DNA of 64,000 nt from Micromussa lordhowensis (GCA_964020085.1 OZ026607.1:3438503-3502502), one strand, 5' to 3'. Counted from the stretch's first letter, positions 61,701 to 64,000 are shown. Notes: a model not told the origin generated them from the sequence alone. Numbers and translations: made by a program.

Positions 61701-64000
61701 GCCTATCTTTACCTTTCACTTGCACATCGAAGGTTCTTTCTGCAACACCACCTTTACTACTAGCCTGGCATTTGAAAATGCCGGAGTCTTCTGGGGTAGC
61801 GCCCTTAAGTAAAAGCGTGTGTTTACCATTCATCTCAGCAACTTCCAAGCGATCACTGGCCTTGAGATCCTTTCCATCCTTGGACCATTCTACCTCTGGT
61901 GTCGGCTGTCCCTTCACGTTCACACTTAGACTGACATCACCACCTTCCTCTACGACTAGAGGTGCACTGTCCTCTTCCTCAGCAAACTCTGGTGCAATGG
62001 TTATGTCCTCAGGTATTGGCAGAGCACTTTCAGCATCCTCAGCAACCTCGGGCGCAATGAGTGTTTCTTCAACAACTAAGTTCCCTTTGCATGACACTTC
62101 ACCAAGCTCATTGAAAGCAACACACTCATACTCTCCACTGTCAGATGGTTTGGCATCTTCGATAACTAACGAAAACAGGTCATCCTCTATATCATCAATC
62201 AAAACAAAGCGGCCCTCATCTTCGAGTTTCTCCTTACCCTTGAACCAATCAACCTCTGGTGGAGGTGAGCCAACCACGCGGATATCAAACCTAGCTTCCT
62301 CTCCAGGCAAAGCAATGATGTTCTTAAGTTTTTCTGTGAATTCCGGTTTGGCTTCCGCTTCGTTGACAAGAAGCTCAGCTGTAGTTGATGCACTGCCAAG
62401 CTCATTATGAGCAACACACTTATACTCACCCTCATCATCAAGCTCGCTTGGTTTGAACGTCAAAGAAGAAGATTTGCCATCAAAATTCATCCTAAGGCGT
62501 TTGGATTCCTTGACATTTTCGTCGTTTCTGAACCATTCAATGTCTGGTCGTGGTTCTCCCTTCAGCTCACACTCTAATGTTGCTGGTTCACCTTCCACCA
62601 CTGTGACGTTTTCCAGAGGTTTCGTGATTTCTGGGGCTGTTCCTGTAGGCTTCTTTGCTGCGAAGACAAAATGTGGTGGAAATAACAACATCACCTTGTG
62701 TTTCTTTTATGTTTAGAATAAATTCAGCGCTTCATAAGAAAACCTGTGTTCATGTTTTAAGAGAAATTGTTCCAGTTCTTAACCCTTTGACTCCTTGGAG
62801 TGATCAGTGTCTAAGTTCTTCTTCAAAGTTCAATACATTGTACGCAGACAAGCAGACAGGTGATGAGAGTAAAACAAACTATCCACTAGAGGGTATGCTC
62901 TTGACAGAACACCAAATTCTCAGACTAACATACAAGAAAATGTACGGTGGTAAGTATGGAGAATTAATGTTCAGATATTGGGAGTGAAATGTTTAAAATG
63001 AATTCATTTTATTTAATACCAATGGCAGAAAGATGATTGTGATGACTATCAATAAAGCTTATGTCTGTAGCTCACCCTGGTAATGGTCAGAGTCTCGTAA
63101 AACCAATAACCTATACCTAGACTTCCTTTGAATAATCGACCTCTCAAGTCTTAGCTCTGGTCATCAACATATAAATTCTCCTCAGCGGTTGTTATACATT
63201 TGTCTTAACGTTGATGATGAGAAATGTTACTACGTCAAAAGTTTAAAAACGTAATCACTCCTTCCACATGTCTGCAAAGACGAAATTGGTCCCATTTGGC
63301 AATTAAAATCGCATACCTTGTACTTTGACATCAAATGACCTGGTAACAGTGCCCATCTTGCTTTTTGCTTCACACTTATACACTCCGGAGTCTTCAGCCT
63401 TGATGCCAAGTATCACCACAGAGTGTTTGTCTCCGCGAGCTTTGATGTCAAGTCTGTTGCTCTCACGAAGGGGTTTGTCATCCTTGTACCATTTGACATC
63501 AGGTTTGGGTCTTCCATTGATTGTTACATTCAAGTTTACTTCATCTCCTTCAGTCACTGCTATGGGAGCCTCAGCCTGGCCTTCGGCAACCTCAGGTGCA
63601 AATAGCCTCTCTTTTACAGCGAGATCAGCTCGGATTGTGGTCTTGCCAGCTTCATTTGCAGCAACGCATTTATACATTCCAGCATCTTCTCGTTTTACAT
63701 CACCAATCGCTAACGAGAAACGATCATTCTCTTTGTCTTCTCTGATCTCAATTCGTTCATCATTCGTTAGTTTGGTTGTTCCTCTAAACCATTCTACGCT
63801 GGGTTCAGGATAGCCAACTACAAGCACATTAAAGGTAGCGGTTTCACCCTCCATCACTTCAACTCCTTTCATTTTCTCTTTGAAGTCTGGCTTAGTTACG
63901 ACCAATACTTTTAAACTAGCAGTGCATGAGGCAGAACCGAAATCATTAGTTGCCACAAACTTGTACTCTCCTTTATCATCTGGCCTTGTTTCCTTAAAAG
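1472..64000 (-). CDS. Giant obscurin/UNC-89-like Ig-SH3-RhoGEF-PH-kinase gene (5' end outside window)
   Basis: About 67 coding exons on the minus strand join in phase, all with GT-AG introns. Order: 32 Ig domains, two SH3, DH, PH, a third SH3, two Ig, kinase 1, Ig, kinase 2, kinase 3. In bilaterians the obscurin / UNC-89 family has this combination of tandem Ig, SH3-DH-PH and C-terminal kinases and organises the sarcomere M-line. Location and role here are inferred from that family. Most Ig exons begin and end in phase 1 (a G splits the last Gly codon), the usual sign of Ig-exon duplication. The protein starts upstream of 64000 and ends at a TAG at 1472-1474. The uncertain link is between kinase 2 and kinase 3, which could instead be separate transcription units. 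No symbol is given because orthology cannot be tested here. Confidence 0.88.
2439..7081 (-). CDS. Kinase domain 3 (Trio/obscurin-C-terminal type), seven exons
   Basis: Exons: 6952-7081, 6159-6362, 5464-5602, 5070-5196, 4381-4456, 3356-3526 and 2439-2484. The lead is KTGVLGGAANTPQAIAKRYA. The Gly loop is reduced to ARGRFSVIKR (Ser at the third Gly). Other elements: Lys in FVAKIIK, Glu in LQEFDIHR, catalytic loop HLDIRPSN, DFGSARRI, TAPELLDF and DMWSIGILVY. The invariant catalytic-loop Lys is Arg, spanning the exon 5464/5196 junction. The activation segment lacks the usual GTPEF (SYAAFTAPE). The insert after LMSGCLPF is acidic (ETKDDEDEDEK). The last exon ends SAEEASKHPWLA. GRFSV and HLDI resemble Trio/kalirin and the last obscurin kinase. 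Activity is plausible but less certain than for kinases 1 and 2. Confidence 0.87.
2529..2867. mobile_element. Inverted-repeat element, about 340 bp (MITE)
   Basis: The ends are exact inverted copies: CAGGAGCCCATCACTAGGAG on the left and its complement at 2847-2867. A second inverted pair lies inside (CCTGTCACGGCGTTTTCACA against TGTAAAAATGCCGTGACA). It lies in the intron between kinase 3 exons 2439-2484 and 3356-3526. No ORF of note. Confidence 0.65.
2985..3266. mobile_element. Inverted-repeat element with CGTCCACACT ends, copy 1
   Basis: About 35-bp imperfect terminal inverted repeats (CGTCCACACTTCGCCGGAG against CTCCGGGGTAGTGCGGACG). The interior carries a second CGTCCACACTAATCCGTCAC motif. 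Related copies lie at about 21962-22248 and 41009-41312. Confidence 0.6.
3990..4130 (-). repeat. tRNA-Ser-derived SINE
   Basis: The minus strand from 4128 reads GGCAGCGTGGTCGAGTGG (A box) through an anticodon loop CTTGAAA (anticodon TGA, Ser) to GGGTTCAAGTCCC (B box / T arm). The 3' side does not pair with the 5' acceptor strand, so this is not a working tRNA. A tail of about 65 bases follows (ending near TAAATAGCCAACT). It is a tRNA-derived SINE in a kinase 3 intron. Confidence 0.65.
4148..4360. mobile_element. Tigger/pogo-like element remnant
   Basis: Begins CAGTAGAACCCATTTCCCTT and contains repeated TAACTCGAA motifs, as in the element at 6402-6580. Only one clear terminus is visible. The 3' boundary is approximate. 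Confidence 0.4.
4860..5035. repeat. Interspersed repeat with CTTAACCATCCTTGTTC core, copy 1
   Basis: Contains AATCTTCTCCATCCTTAACC, then TCTTAGTAAACTAC and CCGTGACTGAGTTCCT. Similar sequences occur at 39710-39880, 49215-49345, 56213-56600 and 60455-60722 in either orientation. Class unknown; all copies are intronic. Confidence 0.5.
5236..5416. repeat. (CAGT)n microsatellite
   Basis: About 180 bp of nearly perfect CAGT/TCAG tetranucleotides with scattered TTAATCAG variants. It ends 48 bp from the donor side of the kinase 3 catalytic-loop exon (5464-5602). A (AAAT)n-like tract precedes it at 5208-5232. The long open frame through it is an artefact of the repeat. Confidence 0.95.
6402..6580. 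mobile_element. Short Tigger-like MITE beside a kinase 3 exon
   Basis: Ends ACAGTGAAATCTCGGTTTCT and AAAAAAAGGGATTCCACTGT are imperfect inverted repeats flanked by TA, as expected for Tc1/mariner-Tigger relatives. It starts 39 bp upstream of the acceptor of exon 6159-6362, so it probably supplies or crowds the branch-point region. Confidence 0.55.
9231..9260 (-). CDS. Candidate 30-nt exon joining kinase 2 to kinase 3, or a first exon
   Basis: The acceptor TTTGTCGTCTAG and donor GTAAGT bound 30 bases, phase 1 in and phase 1 out. Between the kinase 2 exon (ending at 11410) and the kinase 3 exon (7081) it reads G-LINNMAADA-S in frame. It also carries an ATG (9244-9246, MAADA), so a transcript starting just upstream would begin MAADASKTGVLGG. 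Both readings are compatible with the sequence. Skipping the exon also keeps the frame. Confidence 0.5.
10690..11000 (-). repeat. Minisatellite-like segment (family shared with 34020-34600)
   Basis: Contains GTTCTACAAAATCAAACCAT and TTTCTGTCTCCGTTTTCAA in about two diverged units. The reverse complement recurs as the ~155-bp unit array at 34020-34600, more than 20 kb away in another intron. Confidence 0.55.
11405..13065 (-). CDS. Ig domain plus complete kinase domain 2 in one exon
   Basis: The acceptor CTATATAG at 13066 opens in phase 1 with DGMPLGPPVF or HGMPLGPPVF. An Ig follows (FECKV, VEWYKDGRLL, YTVVAENPHG), then a Ser/Glu spacer and a full kinase: GKGRFGVVCK, AYAAKFIK, HEAEIMN, GGELFEKV, HLDLKPENI, DFGLARKYS, FGTPEFVAPEVI and DLWSIGVIAY. 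A basic regulatory helix follows (KAFTARRKWKRAITAIR), then three 15-residue Thr-rich repeats. The frame hits TAG at 11405-11407. Alternatively the exon ends at 11410 with a GTTAGC donor in phase 1. There are no introns in 1.66 kb, in contrast to kinases 1 and 3. All catalytic residues are present. Confidence 0.92.
13066..18086. other. 5-kb intron between kinase 1 tail and Ig-kinase 2 exon
   Basis: AT-rich. The conceptual open frames on both strands lack homology I recognise and lack ATG starts with sensible context. I see no clear repeat family or RNA gene here. It could hold the promoter of a kinase 2 isoform, but I see no supporting first exon. Confidence 0.55.
18087..19057 (-). CDS. Kinase 1 regulatory tail and basic linker
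   Basis: Exon 18983-19057 (phase 0) encodes KIKTIKAQKLSTENLKKFIA then RRRWA. Exon 18087-18420 (phase 0 to 1) continues RTANALRALSRMGSLGG. In twitchin- and MLCK-like kinases such a basic amphipathic helix (ARRRWARTANALRAL) blocks the active site and binds calmodulin or S100 proteins; that role is inferred here. After it come a Gly/Ala segment, a Lys/Glu/Pro segment and three eight-residue repeats (GRRSANLS, GRRSPALS, GRRSPMSR) that look like phosphorylation sites. The exon ends in phase 1 at GTAAGT and joins the Ig-kinase 2 exon. Confidence 0.87.
19621..24198 (-). CDS. Kinase domain 1 (MLCK/twitchin-like), eight exons
   Basis: Exons: 24075-24198, 23369-23569, 22749-22887, 22270-22399, 21518-21566, 20956-20982 (27 nt), 20403-20555 and 19621-19666. 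The first has an acidic lead (DDGDGDSDVESKDLDL) and the lobe start YISQKELG. Key elements: Gly loop GKGKFGVVKK, catalytic Lys in EYAAKFLK, Glu in AEMHIMN, hinge GGELFEKV, catalytic loop HLDLKPEN, DFGMA, GTPEFVAPEV and DMWSVGVIAY. HLD in place of HRD is typical of the MLCK/titin/Trio branch of CAMK kinases. All catalytic residues are present, so activity is expected. The last exon ends in MNHDWLK. Confidence 0.92.
19965..20110. mobile_element. Foldback (palindromic) element
   Basis: Two arms of about 60 bp (GTGATATCCAGAATACTCAA and TTGATTATTCTGGATATCAC, with GGTAAGGGTTATCAGCC and GGCTGATAACCCTTACC) form a near-perfect hairpin around a short CTTAGG loop. Similar palindromes occur at 58592-58717. 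Confidence 0.65.
20160..20398 (+). repeat. ~105-bp interspersed repeat, cluster 1
   Basis: About two diverged units with the landmarks CTGTTTATTATGCTGTACAA, GTGTGTGACCATTCAAATGA and GAGCAGTACTTTCACGTGG. Directly downstream of the donor of kinase 1 exon 20403-20555. Confidence 0.7.
21186..21278. repeat. Degenerate GGGACCAATTT repeats
   Basis: Seven to eight imperfect units of 11-16 bp based on GGGACCA(A/T)TTT. Intronic, function unknown. Confidence 0.5.
21962..22248. mobile_element. Inverted-repeat element with CGTCCAC ends, copy 2
   Basis: Ends CCGTCCACGTTTCACTGGAG and CCGGCGTAGTGCGGACGGAT match copy 1 at 2985-3266. It lies 21 bp from the donor of kinase 1 exon 22270-22399. Confidence 0.55.
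22500..22715 (+). repeat. ~105-bp interspersed repeat, cluster 2
   Basis: Two diverged units with CTTATTATGCTCTACAAGG, GTCTGTGGATGAAACCCTA and GAGCAGTACTTTCGTGTGG, in a kinase 1 intron. Confidence 0.65.
24290..24745 (+). repeat. ~105-bp interspersed repeat, cluster 3
   Basis: Four to five units in tandem, progressively diverged. Landmarks: GAAACCCTAGCGTGTGACC and TATTGAGCAGTACTTTCA. Intron between the linker exon 24891-24950 and kinase 1. Confidence 0.75.
24891..25447 (-). CDS. Ig domain and linker leading into kinase 1
   Basis: Exon 25169-25447 (phase 1 to 1) holds an Ig that starts APAKIEKAPKSQTARVGD and has FKCEI, GTWFHGKTQL and YSCVVKNDFG. It ends TVEG at GTAATG. Exon 24891-24950 (60 nt, phase 1 to 1) is a polar linker (GAGAANENSNDKAGDKGVAK) and could be skipped in frame. 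Confidence 0.87.
25448..28855. other. 3.4-kb intron between two Ig exons
   Basis: AT-rich and without homology I recognise, apart from the candidate alternative first exon at 27307-27322. Open frames on the plus strand near 25928-26230 and 26357-26602 have no recognisable domain and are not called. Confidence 0.5.
27307..27322 (-). CDS. Candidate alternative first coding exon (short isoform B)
   Basis: ATG at 27320-27322 is followed by only five codons (MPSKK plus A) before a strong GTAAGT donor, in the 3.4-kb intron upstream of the second Ig. The phase (1) matches the acceptor of exon 25169-25447, giving MPSKK-TPAKIEKAPK. The frame is open upstream to a TAG about 75 bases before the ATG. 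A first exon with a tiny coding part is plausible but rests on only one ATG and one donor. Confidence 0.4.
28856..29134 (-). CDS. Ig domain between SH3-3 and kinase 1
   Basis: A 279-bp exon, phase 1 to phase 1, starts A-QPKFTEELEDVEVCVG. It is a canonical I-set Ig with LRCRV, IEWSVDGDKI and YKCTATNENG. It ends IVNG at GTAAGA. It corresponds to the Ig pair between PH and kinase in obscurin. Confidence 0.92.
29494..29635 (-). CDS. Candidate alternative first coding exon (short isoform A)
   Basis: This 142-bp coding segment lies inside the intron between SH3-3 and the next Ig. It begins with ATG at 29633-29635 and reads MSSRSNISSSRTYGSS, then a Thr/Ser/Arg-rich stretch to RSEGRSRRRR. It ends in phase 1 at a GTATAG donor, exactly the phase needed for the Ig exon at 28856-29134. 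A TGA lies in frame 18 bases upstream of the ATG, so it cannot be a read-through internal exon. The product would be an Ser/Arg head plus Ig-Ig-kinase protein. Internal promoters giving kinase-only isoforms are known for obscurin and UNC-89. Its promoter was not identified. Confidence 0.6.
30690..31205 (+). repeat. ~105-bp interspersed repeat, cluster 4
   Basis: The cleanest array, about five units. Two successive CTGTGGATGAAACCCTAGTG landmarks start at 31001 and 31106, fixing the period at 105 bp. Units share TTCAAATGAAAGCTATTGAG and GTGCTGTACAAGGTGGTTCT. Confidence 0.85.
31440..31745 (+). repeat. ~105-bp interspersed repeat, cluster 5
   Basis: About three units with the same landmarks as cluster 4, 150 bp upstream of the acceptor-distal side of the SH3-3 exon (31899). 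Confidence 0.8.
31899..33005 (-). CDS. Linker and third SH3-like domain after PH
   Basis: Exon 32803-33005 (phase 1 to 0) is a Ser/Thr/Val/Glu linker (VFGELSVEVPSATSTETN) with a Pro-rich end (TPPDSPEPMGL). Exon 31899-32220 (phase 0 to 1) has an SH3-like core (ERVIGRGEQVRVLRSG, DLYFVQTV, GETKEGWVPGSWLL) and an acidic tail (EELEAGLDDDILQDLSSEAS). SH3 identity rests on the GWVPGSWL motif. Trio and kalirin carry an SH3 between GEF and Ig-kinase regions, whereas obscurin and UNC-89, as I know them, do not. Confidence 0.72.
33300..34947 (-). CDS. PH domain following the DH domain
   Basis: Exons 34906-34947, 34637-34771, 33835-33945 and 33300-33366 follow the DH in phase 0. The domain starts GEVPLADLGRLIRQELVLF. 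Central strands include RDLFLFEKGIVNTKRK and KFVFKNMLKL. The C-terminal helix has the invariant Trp (SKQAWVREIKRLLNLNE). It probably assists GTPase exchange and membrane or lipid contact, as in other Dbl proteins. It ends in phase 1 at GTAAGT. Confidence 0.85.
34020..34600 (+). repeat. ~155-bp intronic minisatellite
   Basis: Four units, with TTTTGATTTTGTAGAA-type landmarks at about 34034, 34189, 34346 and 34501. Each has a GGAAGTGA / GATGACTAGG / AGGATGGAAA block. It lies between two PH exons. A diverged inverted copy is at 10690-11000. Confidence 0.7.
35197..40045 (-). CDS. RhoGEF (DH) domain, seven exons
   Basis: Exons 39979-40045, 39104-39207, 38739-38808, 38430-38522, 35859-35951, 35499-35549 and 35197-35274 join in frame. 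CR1 is seen as FVLNELIESERQYVNDLRTV. CR2 is near ILDEVVEQKDVVFSNIKDIY. CR3 is seen as DYLKKPSQRLNEYILHLQEL, matching the Dbl-family pattern (L.KP.QR...Y...L..L). The DH catalyses GDP-GTP exchange on Rho-family GTPases; in obscurin and UNC-89 the target is RhoA/Rho-1-like, but specificity here is unknown. The 2.5-kb intron 35952-38429 carries a transposon-like insertion. The donor at 35857-35858 (GTTGGG) is weak, but the junction is fixed by the domain and frame. Confidence 0.87.
36013..37861. mobile_element. 1.85-kb TTAA-flanked element in the RhoGEF intron
   Basis: The left end AGTGCAACTAACCCCTAAAA and right end TTTTGGGGGTTAGTTGCACT are 22-bp inverted repeats with one mismatch. TTAA flanks both sides (36009-36012, 37862-37865), as for piggyBac-type insertions. 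Subterminal regions also look partly inverted (TGACGTCATCG on the left, CGATGACGTCA on the right; GACCGAG on the left, CTCGGTC on the right). No transposase frame is visible, so it is non-autonomous or decayed. Confidence 0.7.
38290..38375 (+). repeat. Fragment of ~105-bp repeat
   Basis: Shows TCAAATGAAAG, TATTATGCTGTTAAAGGTGG and TTTAAACTCATGTAAGT, a decayed partial unit. Confidence 0.4.
38990..39080. repeat. Short direct repeat CACCTCGTAGGACCGAGGT
   Basis: The same 19-mer, itself palindromic in part (CCTCG...CGAGG), occurs at about 38993 and 39057. It lies in the intron between DH exons. Confidence 0.55.
39710..39880. repeat. CTTAACCATCCTTGTTC interspersed repeat, copy 2
   Basis: Carries TCTTCTCCATCCTTAACCAT, TATCTTAGTAGACTGCCATT and AACTCAAAATACCGTGACT. 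Same family and orientation as 4860-5035. Confidence 0.55.
40256..40506 (-). CDS. SH3 domain 2
   Basis: A 251-bp exon, phase 0 to 2, encodes an SH3 immediately before the RhoGEF domain: FVCITNYKPKAPGEVSANEG, DKIEILDN, then GAVGWLPRFFIIRA. It ends in a charged helix (EEDVKKAPKTAKGKEREAL) that leads into the DH domain. An SH3 at this place is the normal arrangement in obscurin and UNC-89. The first SH3, one intron-poor kilobase upstream, is the extra one. Confidence 0.85.
40629..42175 (-). CDS. SH3 domain 1 with flanking linker exons
   Basis: Exon 42102-42175 (phase 1 to 0) is a basic linker (YSGKPPRKSSGLSRVEE). Exon 41397-41590 (phase 0 to 2) holds an SH3 fold. The ALYDF-like start is KLYTAIEDFFSE, the n-Src/distal part is KKGDKVEVLDTSRPEFWLVR, and the end is GFVRHTCLKK. 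Exon 40629-40656 (28 nt, phase 2 to 0) encodes DETADIPMQ. The SH3 lacks the usual final SxY of Pro-ligand binding (HTC instead), so its ligand preference is unclear. Confidence 0.82.
40774..40888. mobile_element. Foldback element, 115 bp
   Basis: Arms GATTGATCATCGCAGTTATA and TAACTGCGATAATCAATC, with ACACACAAC and GTTGTGTGTG, form a near-perfect hairpin. A related fragment lies at about 10150-10195. Confidence 0.6.
41009..41312. mobile_element. Inverted-repeat element with CGTCCACACT core, copy 3
   Basis: Contains the CCGTCCACACTAATCCGTCA block and ends TCCGGCGTAGTGTGGATGG, as in copies 1 and 2. It lies next to the SH3-1 exon. Confidence 0.55.
41640..42010. repeat. Region with repeated TTCCCTGAC motif
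   Basis: At least eight copies of TCCCTGAC(T/C) are scattered through this intron between SH3-1 and its linker exon. Looks like a decayed repeat; class unknown. Confidence 0.35.
42628..42933 (-). CDS. Last Ig domain before the SH3-RhoGEF module
   Basis: One 306-bp exon, phase 1 to phase 1, starts A-LKTEGGQAPSFTAPL. The Ig has FDVRV, VTWYKGDEEI and YKVVAKNDFG, so both core Cys positions are replaced. It ends FVEG at GTGTGT. Confidence 0.88.
43146..43520 (-). CDS. Ser/Glu/Arg lead plus Ig domain
   Basis: One 375-bp exon, phase 1 to phase 1. The lead is acidic then basic (SESSSQDDEQLEKMNARMER, then RRSRD). The Ig has FTVKT, VTWYKHGELL and YRCVASNMGG. It ends SVEG at GTGAGG. Confidence 0.88.
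44098..44632 (-). CDS. Ig domain in two exons with Ser/Pro lead
   Basis: Exon 44481-44632 (phase 1 to 0) encodes a low-complexity lead (ESAEGAAPGSPVTKLPS), then strands A-B (TPLENMEVNDGENVSLQ). Exon 44098-44308 (phase 0 to 1) resumes at strand C (VTSGPEPIDNIEWFKDN) and ends with YKCVLLNNWG. The B-strand Cys is absent (VSLQV). Confidence 0.85.
44724..45488 (-). CDS. Linker exon plus Ig domain
   Basis: Exon 45452-45488 (37 nt, phase 1 to 2) encodes EKVKVPQTVMNR. The Ig exon is 44724-45016 (phase 2 to 1). I placed its acceptor at the upstream AG (TTTACAG), because only that gives an open frame from the linker (G-RLSQMAPEFVQE). The Ig has LEVIA, IRWFKDDEPI and YKCVISNKAG and ends TVEG at GTTAGT. 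Confidence 0.8.
45621..47117 (-). CDS. Two linker exons plus Ig domain
   Basis: Exon 47039-47117 (79 nt, phase 1 to 2) is strongly acidic (ESTEEESEETSEDE, then VPAKEEPPA). Exon 46235-46278 (44 nt, phase 2 to 1) is Pro/Ala/Lys (APPPAPKPKPAAKP). Exon 45621-45902 (phase 1 to 1) is an Ig with LDVRL, VTWFKDDHAL and YRCFATNAAG. Together the small exons look like a flexible PEVK-like spacer. Their paired phases would allow exon skipping in pairs without a frameshift. Confidence 0.82.
46577..46893. mobile_element. Inverted-repeat element, about 310 bp
   Basis: Inner arms CCGTATCATTCTATTTTTAG and CTAAAAATAGAATGATACGG are exact complements. Outer arms ACCCGGAACCTC and GAGGCTCCGGGT are near-complements. 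The right edge (ATGGGCTCCTG-like) resembles the termini of the element at 2529-2867. Confidence 0.6.
47917..48468 (-). CDS. Short linker exon plus Ig domain
   Basis: Exon 48432-48468 (37 nt, phase 1 to 2) encodes VPKPEIKEGVMS. Exon 47917-48290 (phase 2 to 1) encodes a Thr/Pro/Glu linker (AEETVTVATDIPVS) and an Ig with FDVKL, VRWLKDDKPL and YKCEASNIKG. The donor after EVEG is GTTGGT, weaker than most in this gene. Confidence 0.82.
48797..49108 (-). CDS. Ig domain exon
   Basis: One 312-bp exon, phase 1 to phase 1, starts A-LSKPRQEVTVRPDF. The Ig has LTVKV at strand B (no Cys), VEWQKGGRPI, a charged D-E turn (KIDKDKDGVHSL) and YTCIAKNKVG. It ends TVRG at GTAATT. Confidence 0.9.
49215..49345. 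repeat. CATCCTTG-type interspersed repeat, partial copy
   Basis: Shows CATTTTCAGGTTTCCTTCAA and AACTCAAAATACCGTGCCTG, matching the 3' half of the 39710-39880 copy. Confidence 0.4.
49710..50513 (-). CDS. Acidic and Pro/Lys-rich linker plus Ig domain
   Basis: Exon 50459-50513 (or 50459-50507 with the next AG) is a short Glu/Ser/Gln-rich linker (QTEDEESESAGEQKSEE), phase 1 to 2. Exon 49710-50161 (phase 2 to 1) continues with a Pro/Lys/Glu segment (APKPQPKAEPKAKPEPPKPK) like PEVK-type elastic linkers, then an Ig with LACRA, FQWFKDDKPI and YKCEATNKAG. It ends TVTG at GTTAGT. The exact acceptor of the first exon is uncertain by six bases, which does not alter the frame. Confidence 0.8.
50911..51216 (-). 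CDS. Ig domain exon
   Basis: One 306-bp exon, phase 1 to phase 1, starts P-DMEPEFEGTTPSF. Its Ig has LECRV, IRWYRENEPL and YKCVARNSAG, giving a full Cys pair, with an acidic D-strand loop (FEDDDDLQ). It ends FVL plus C at GTAAGT. Confidence 0.9.
51293..51607 (-). repeat. ~105-bp interspersed repeat, cluster 6 (inverted)
   Basis: About three units in reverse orientation to the other clusters (GCTTTCATTTGAATGGTCAC, AGGGTTTCATCCACAGACTT, TTAGAACCACCTTGTACAGC). Between two Ig exons. Confidence 0.75.
51652..52352 (-). CDS. Ser/Arg linker exon plus Ig domain
   Basis: Exon 52301-52352 (52 nt, phase 1 to 2) encodes SHGFDSASGSEYDRRLS. Exon 51652-52004 (phase 2 to 1) adds an acidic stretch (DDTEDEVDAESSSPP) and an Ig with FACRV, AEWYKDEKLV and IRFLARNEFG. 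The F-strand Cys is replaced by Phe-Leu, so the canonical pair is broken. It ends LNVE plus C at a GTGAGT donor. Confidence 0.82.
52749..53529 (-). CDS. Ig domain in two exons
   Basis: Exons 53404-53529 and 52749-52949 join in phase 1 to form one I-set Ig. The first carries the lead AQKLVLRREPVPAG and strands A-B (FIQRIQDIEIVEG, FDVRVKG). The second starts at strand C (GTPEPEVDWYKDNRV) and runs to YKCVASNPAGKAQC. The intron falls between strands B and C, as in the Ig at 44098-44632. It ends in phase 1 (FIE plus A) at GTAAGT. Confidence 0.88.
53775..54650 (-). CDS. Three-Ig supermodule 7 (last, most diverged)
   Basis: A single 876-bp exon, phase 1 to phase 1, starts G-KKPAPKFIQPLEETQ. The first Ig has LKCRL, IEWTKNGRPL and YQCVAKNKIG. 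The second has FEVSV, VLWYLRKMLI and YRCEVRNSAG. The third has LVVQA, VEWFKESRLARR and YRVEATNPAG, so both core cysteines are gone. It ends VKVNG at a GTAGGT donor. This copy is the most diverged from the other six and marks the end of the supermodule array. Confidence 0.92.
55052..55936 (-). CDS. Three-Ig supermodule 6
   Basis: A single 885-bp exon, the same length as supermodule 4. It starts A-KKPKGTAPEFFKPLKK. The first Ig has LECWV, IEWLKDDEPV and YKCVATNELG. The second has FDVQV, TEWSKGGKAI and YKCVASNEAG. The third has INVAI, VEWYKDDRPLKRTSR and YKCVAKSAAG. It ends VNIEG at GTAAGT. Phase 1 at both ends. Confidence 0.92.
56213..56600. repeat. CATCCTTG-type interspersed repeat, inverted copy
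   Basis: Starts TAAGGAGCTCAGTTACGG and ends near AGGATGGAGAAGATTAACAC and GGATTACAAACGACAAA. The longest copy in the window. Confidence 0.55.
56683..57576 (-). CDS. Three-Ig supermodule 5
   Basis: A single 894-bp exon, phase 1 to phase 1. It starts with a slightly longer lysine-rich lead (KKAKKPKGVAPQF). The first Ig has LKCRI, AEWFKNGTQV and YKCVVRNDLG. The second has FDVRV, VAWFRGTQAI and YKCVASNEAG. The third has LEVTI, VQWYKDELNV and YKCEAKSKMG. It ends IEIEG at a GTAAGC donor. The domains are rod units; no catalytic function is expected. Confidence 0.92.
57903..58127. mobile_element. Inverted-repeat element, about 225 bp
   Basis: Arms of about 65 bp: AGGCCTTATGCGTGATTACG with TCACCACCAAGCCTCGTTT on the left, and AAACGAGGCTTGGTGGTGA with GATGACGTCATCACACATAAG-type sequence on the right. 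It lies in the intron between supermodules 4 and 5. Confidence 0.6.
58285..58718. mobile_element. Composite palindromic element
   Basis: An outer inverted pair (TCATTCAAAATATTTCCCCG at about 58297 and CGGGGAAATATTTTGAATGA at about 58569) is followed by a hairpin at 58592-58717 with arms such as TTCGGCTTTCGTAGGATATG and CATATCCTACGAAAGCCGAA. Inside is a 44-bp tandem duplication (58396-58483, GACGTCAAAAGTGCAGCCCG twice). It ends 25 bp from the donor of supermodule 4. Confidence 0.6.
58744..59628 (-). CDS. Three-Ig supermodule 4
   Basis: A single 885-bp exon runs from an acceptor TTTCCTCAG to a GTATGC donor, phase 1 to phase 1. It starts A-KKPTGTAPQFTHTLE. The first Ig is canonical (LACTV, YKCVAQNELG). 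The second has FDVRV, VQWFKGTKKIE and YTCKAKNEAG. The third has LNVTV, VEWFKDDKPLRKTSR and YKCVASSKAG, and the exon ends VNIEG. A reading extended upstream into the intron looks like a signal peptide, but it precedes a good acceptor and is treated as intron. Confidence 0.92.
59990..61402 (-). CDS. Three-Ig supermodule 3, split by an intron
   Basis: Two exons, 60851-61402 and 59990-60319, are joined in phase 1 across a 531-bp intron. The first exon starts A-KKPEGIAPLFSEPL and holds one complete Ig with a Cys pair (LQCTV, YKCVATNELG) plus most of a second. The intron falls right after the F strand of the second Ig (CVASNEG), where the sister modules are uninterrupted. The second exon resumes with KTTCRADLIV, completes that Ig and adds a third (KWYKDDRPLRESNRL, VYKCEAKSKMG). 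Its third Ig is nearly identical at DNA level to the third Ig of supermodule 1. Confidence 0.88.
60455..60722. repeat. CATCCTTG-type interspersed repeats in the split-module intron
   Basis: An inverted fragment (AACAAGGATGGTTAAGATTG) near 60459 and a forward fragment (CCATCCTTGATCCTTAGTAT) near 60616 lie in the intron that splits supermodule 3. Confidence 0.45.
61713..62657 (-). CDS. Three-Ig supermodule 2
   Basis: A single 945-bp exon, phase 1 to phase 1, starts at a TTCGCAG acceptor with A-KKPTGTAPEITKPLE. It contains three I-set Ig domains. The first has the canonical Cys pair (LECEL and EYKCVAHNELG). The second has FDIRV in place of the B-strand Cys, then WFKGKEKL and YECVAFNELG. The third has LSVNV and FKCQASSKGG. 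It is about 20 codons longer than its sister modules because the linker before the third Ig carries a tandem duplication (IAPEVAEDAESALPI then IAPEFAEEEDSAPLV). The module is most like the one at 58744-59628, with which it shares the D-E strand motif DDLFSLVI. Confidence 0.9.
62658..63316. other. Intron between supermodules 1 and 2
   Basis: 660 bp with no repeat, RNA gene or coding segment that I can support. Confidence 0.6.
63317..64000 (-). CDS. Three-Ig supermodule 1 (partial at window edge)
   Basis: The exon runs off the window at 64000. It holds the end of one Ig domain (about 63914-64000, F-strand YKF where YKC is expected, so the usual F-strand Cys is Phe), a second Ig (about 63620-63905, with WFRGTTKL and MYKCVAANEAGK) and a third (63317-63615, with DVKWYKDDKPL and VYKCEAKSKMG). 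It ends in phase 1 at a GTATGC donor after KVQ. The second and third Ig lack the B-strand Cys (FNVLV, LNVTI), as is common for intracellular I-set domains. The third Ig is almost identical to the one at 59990-60290. Confidence 0.88.
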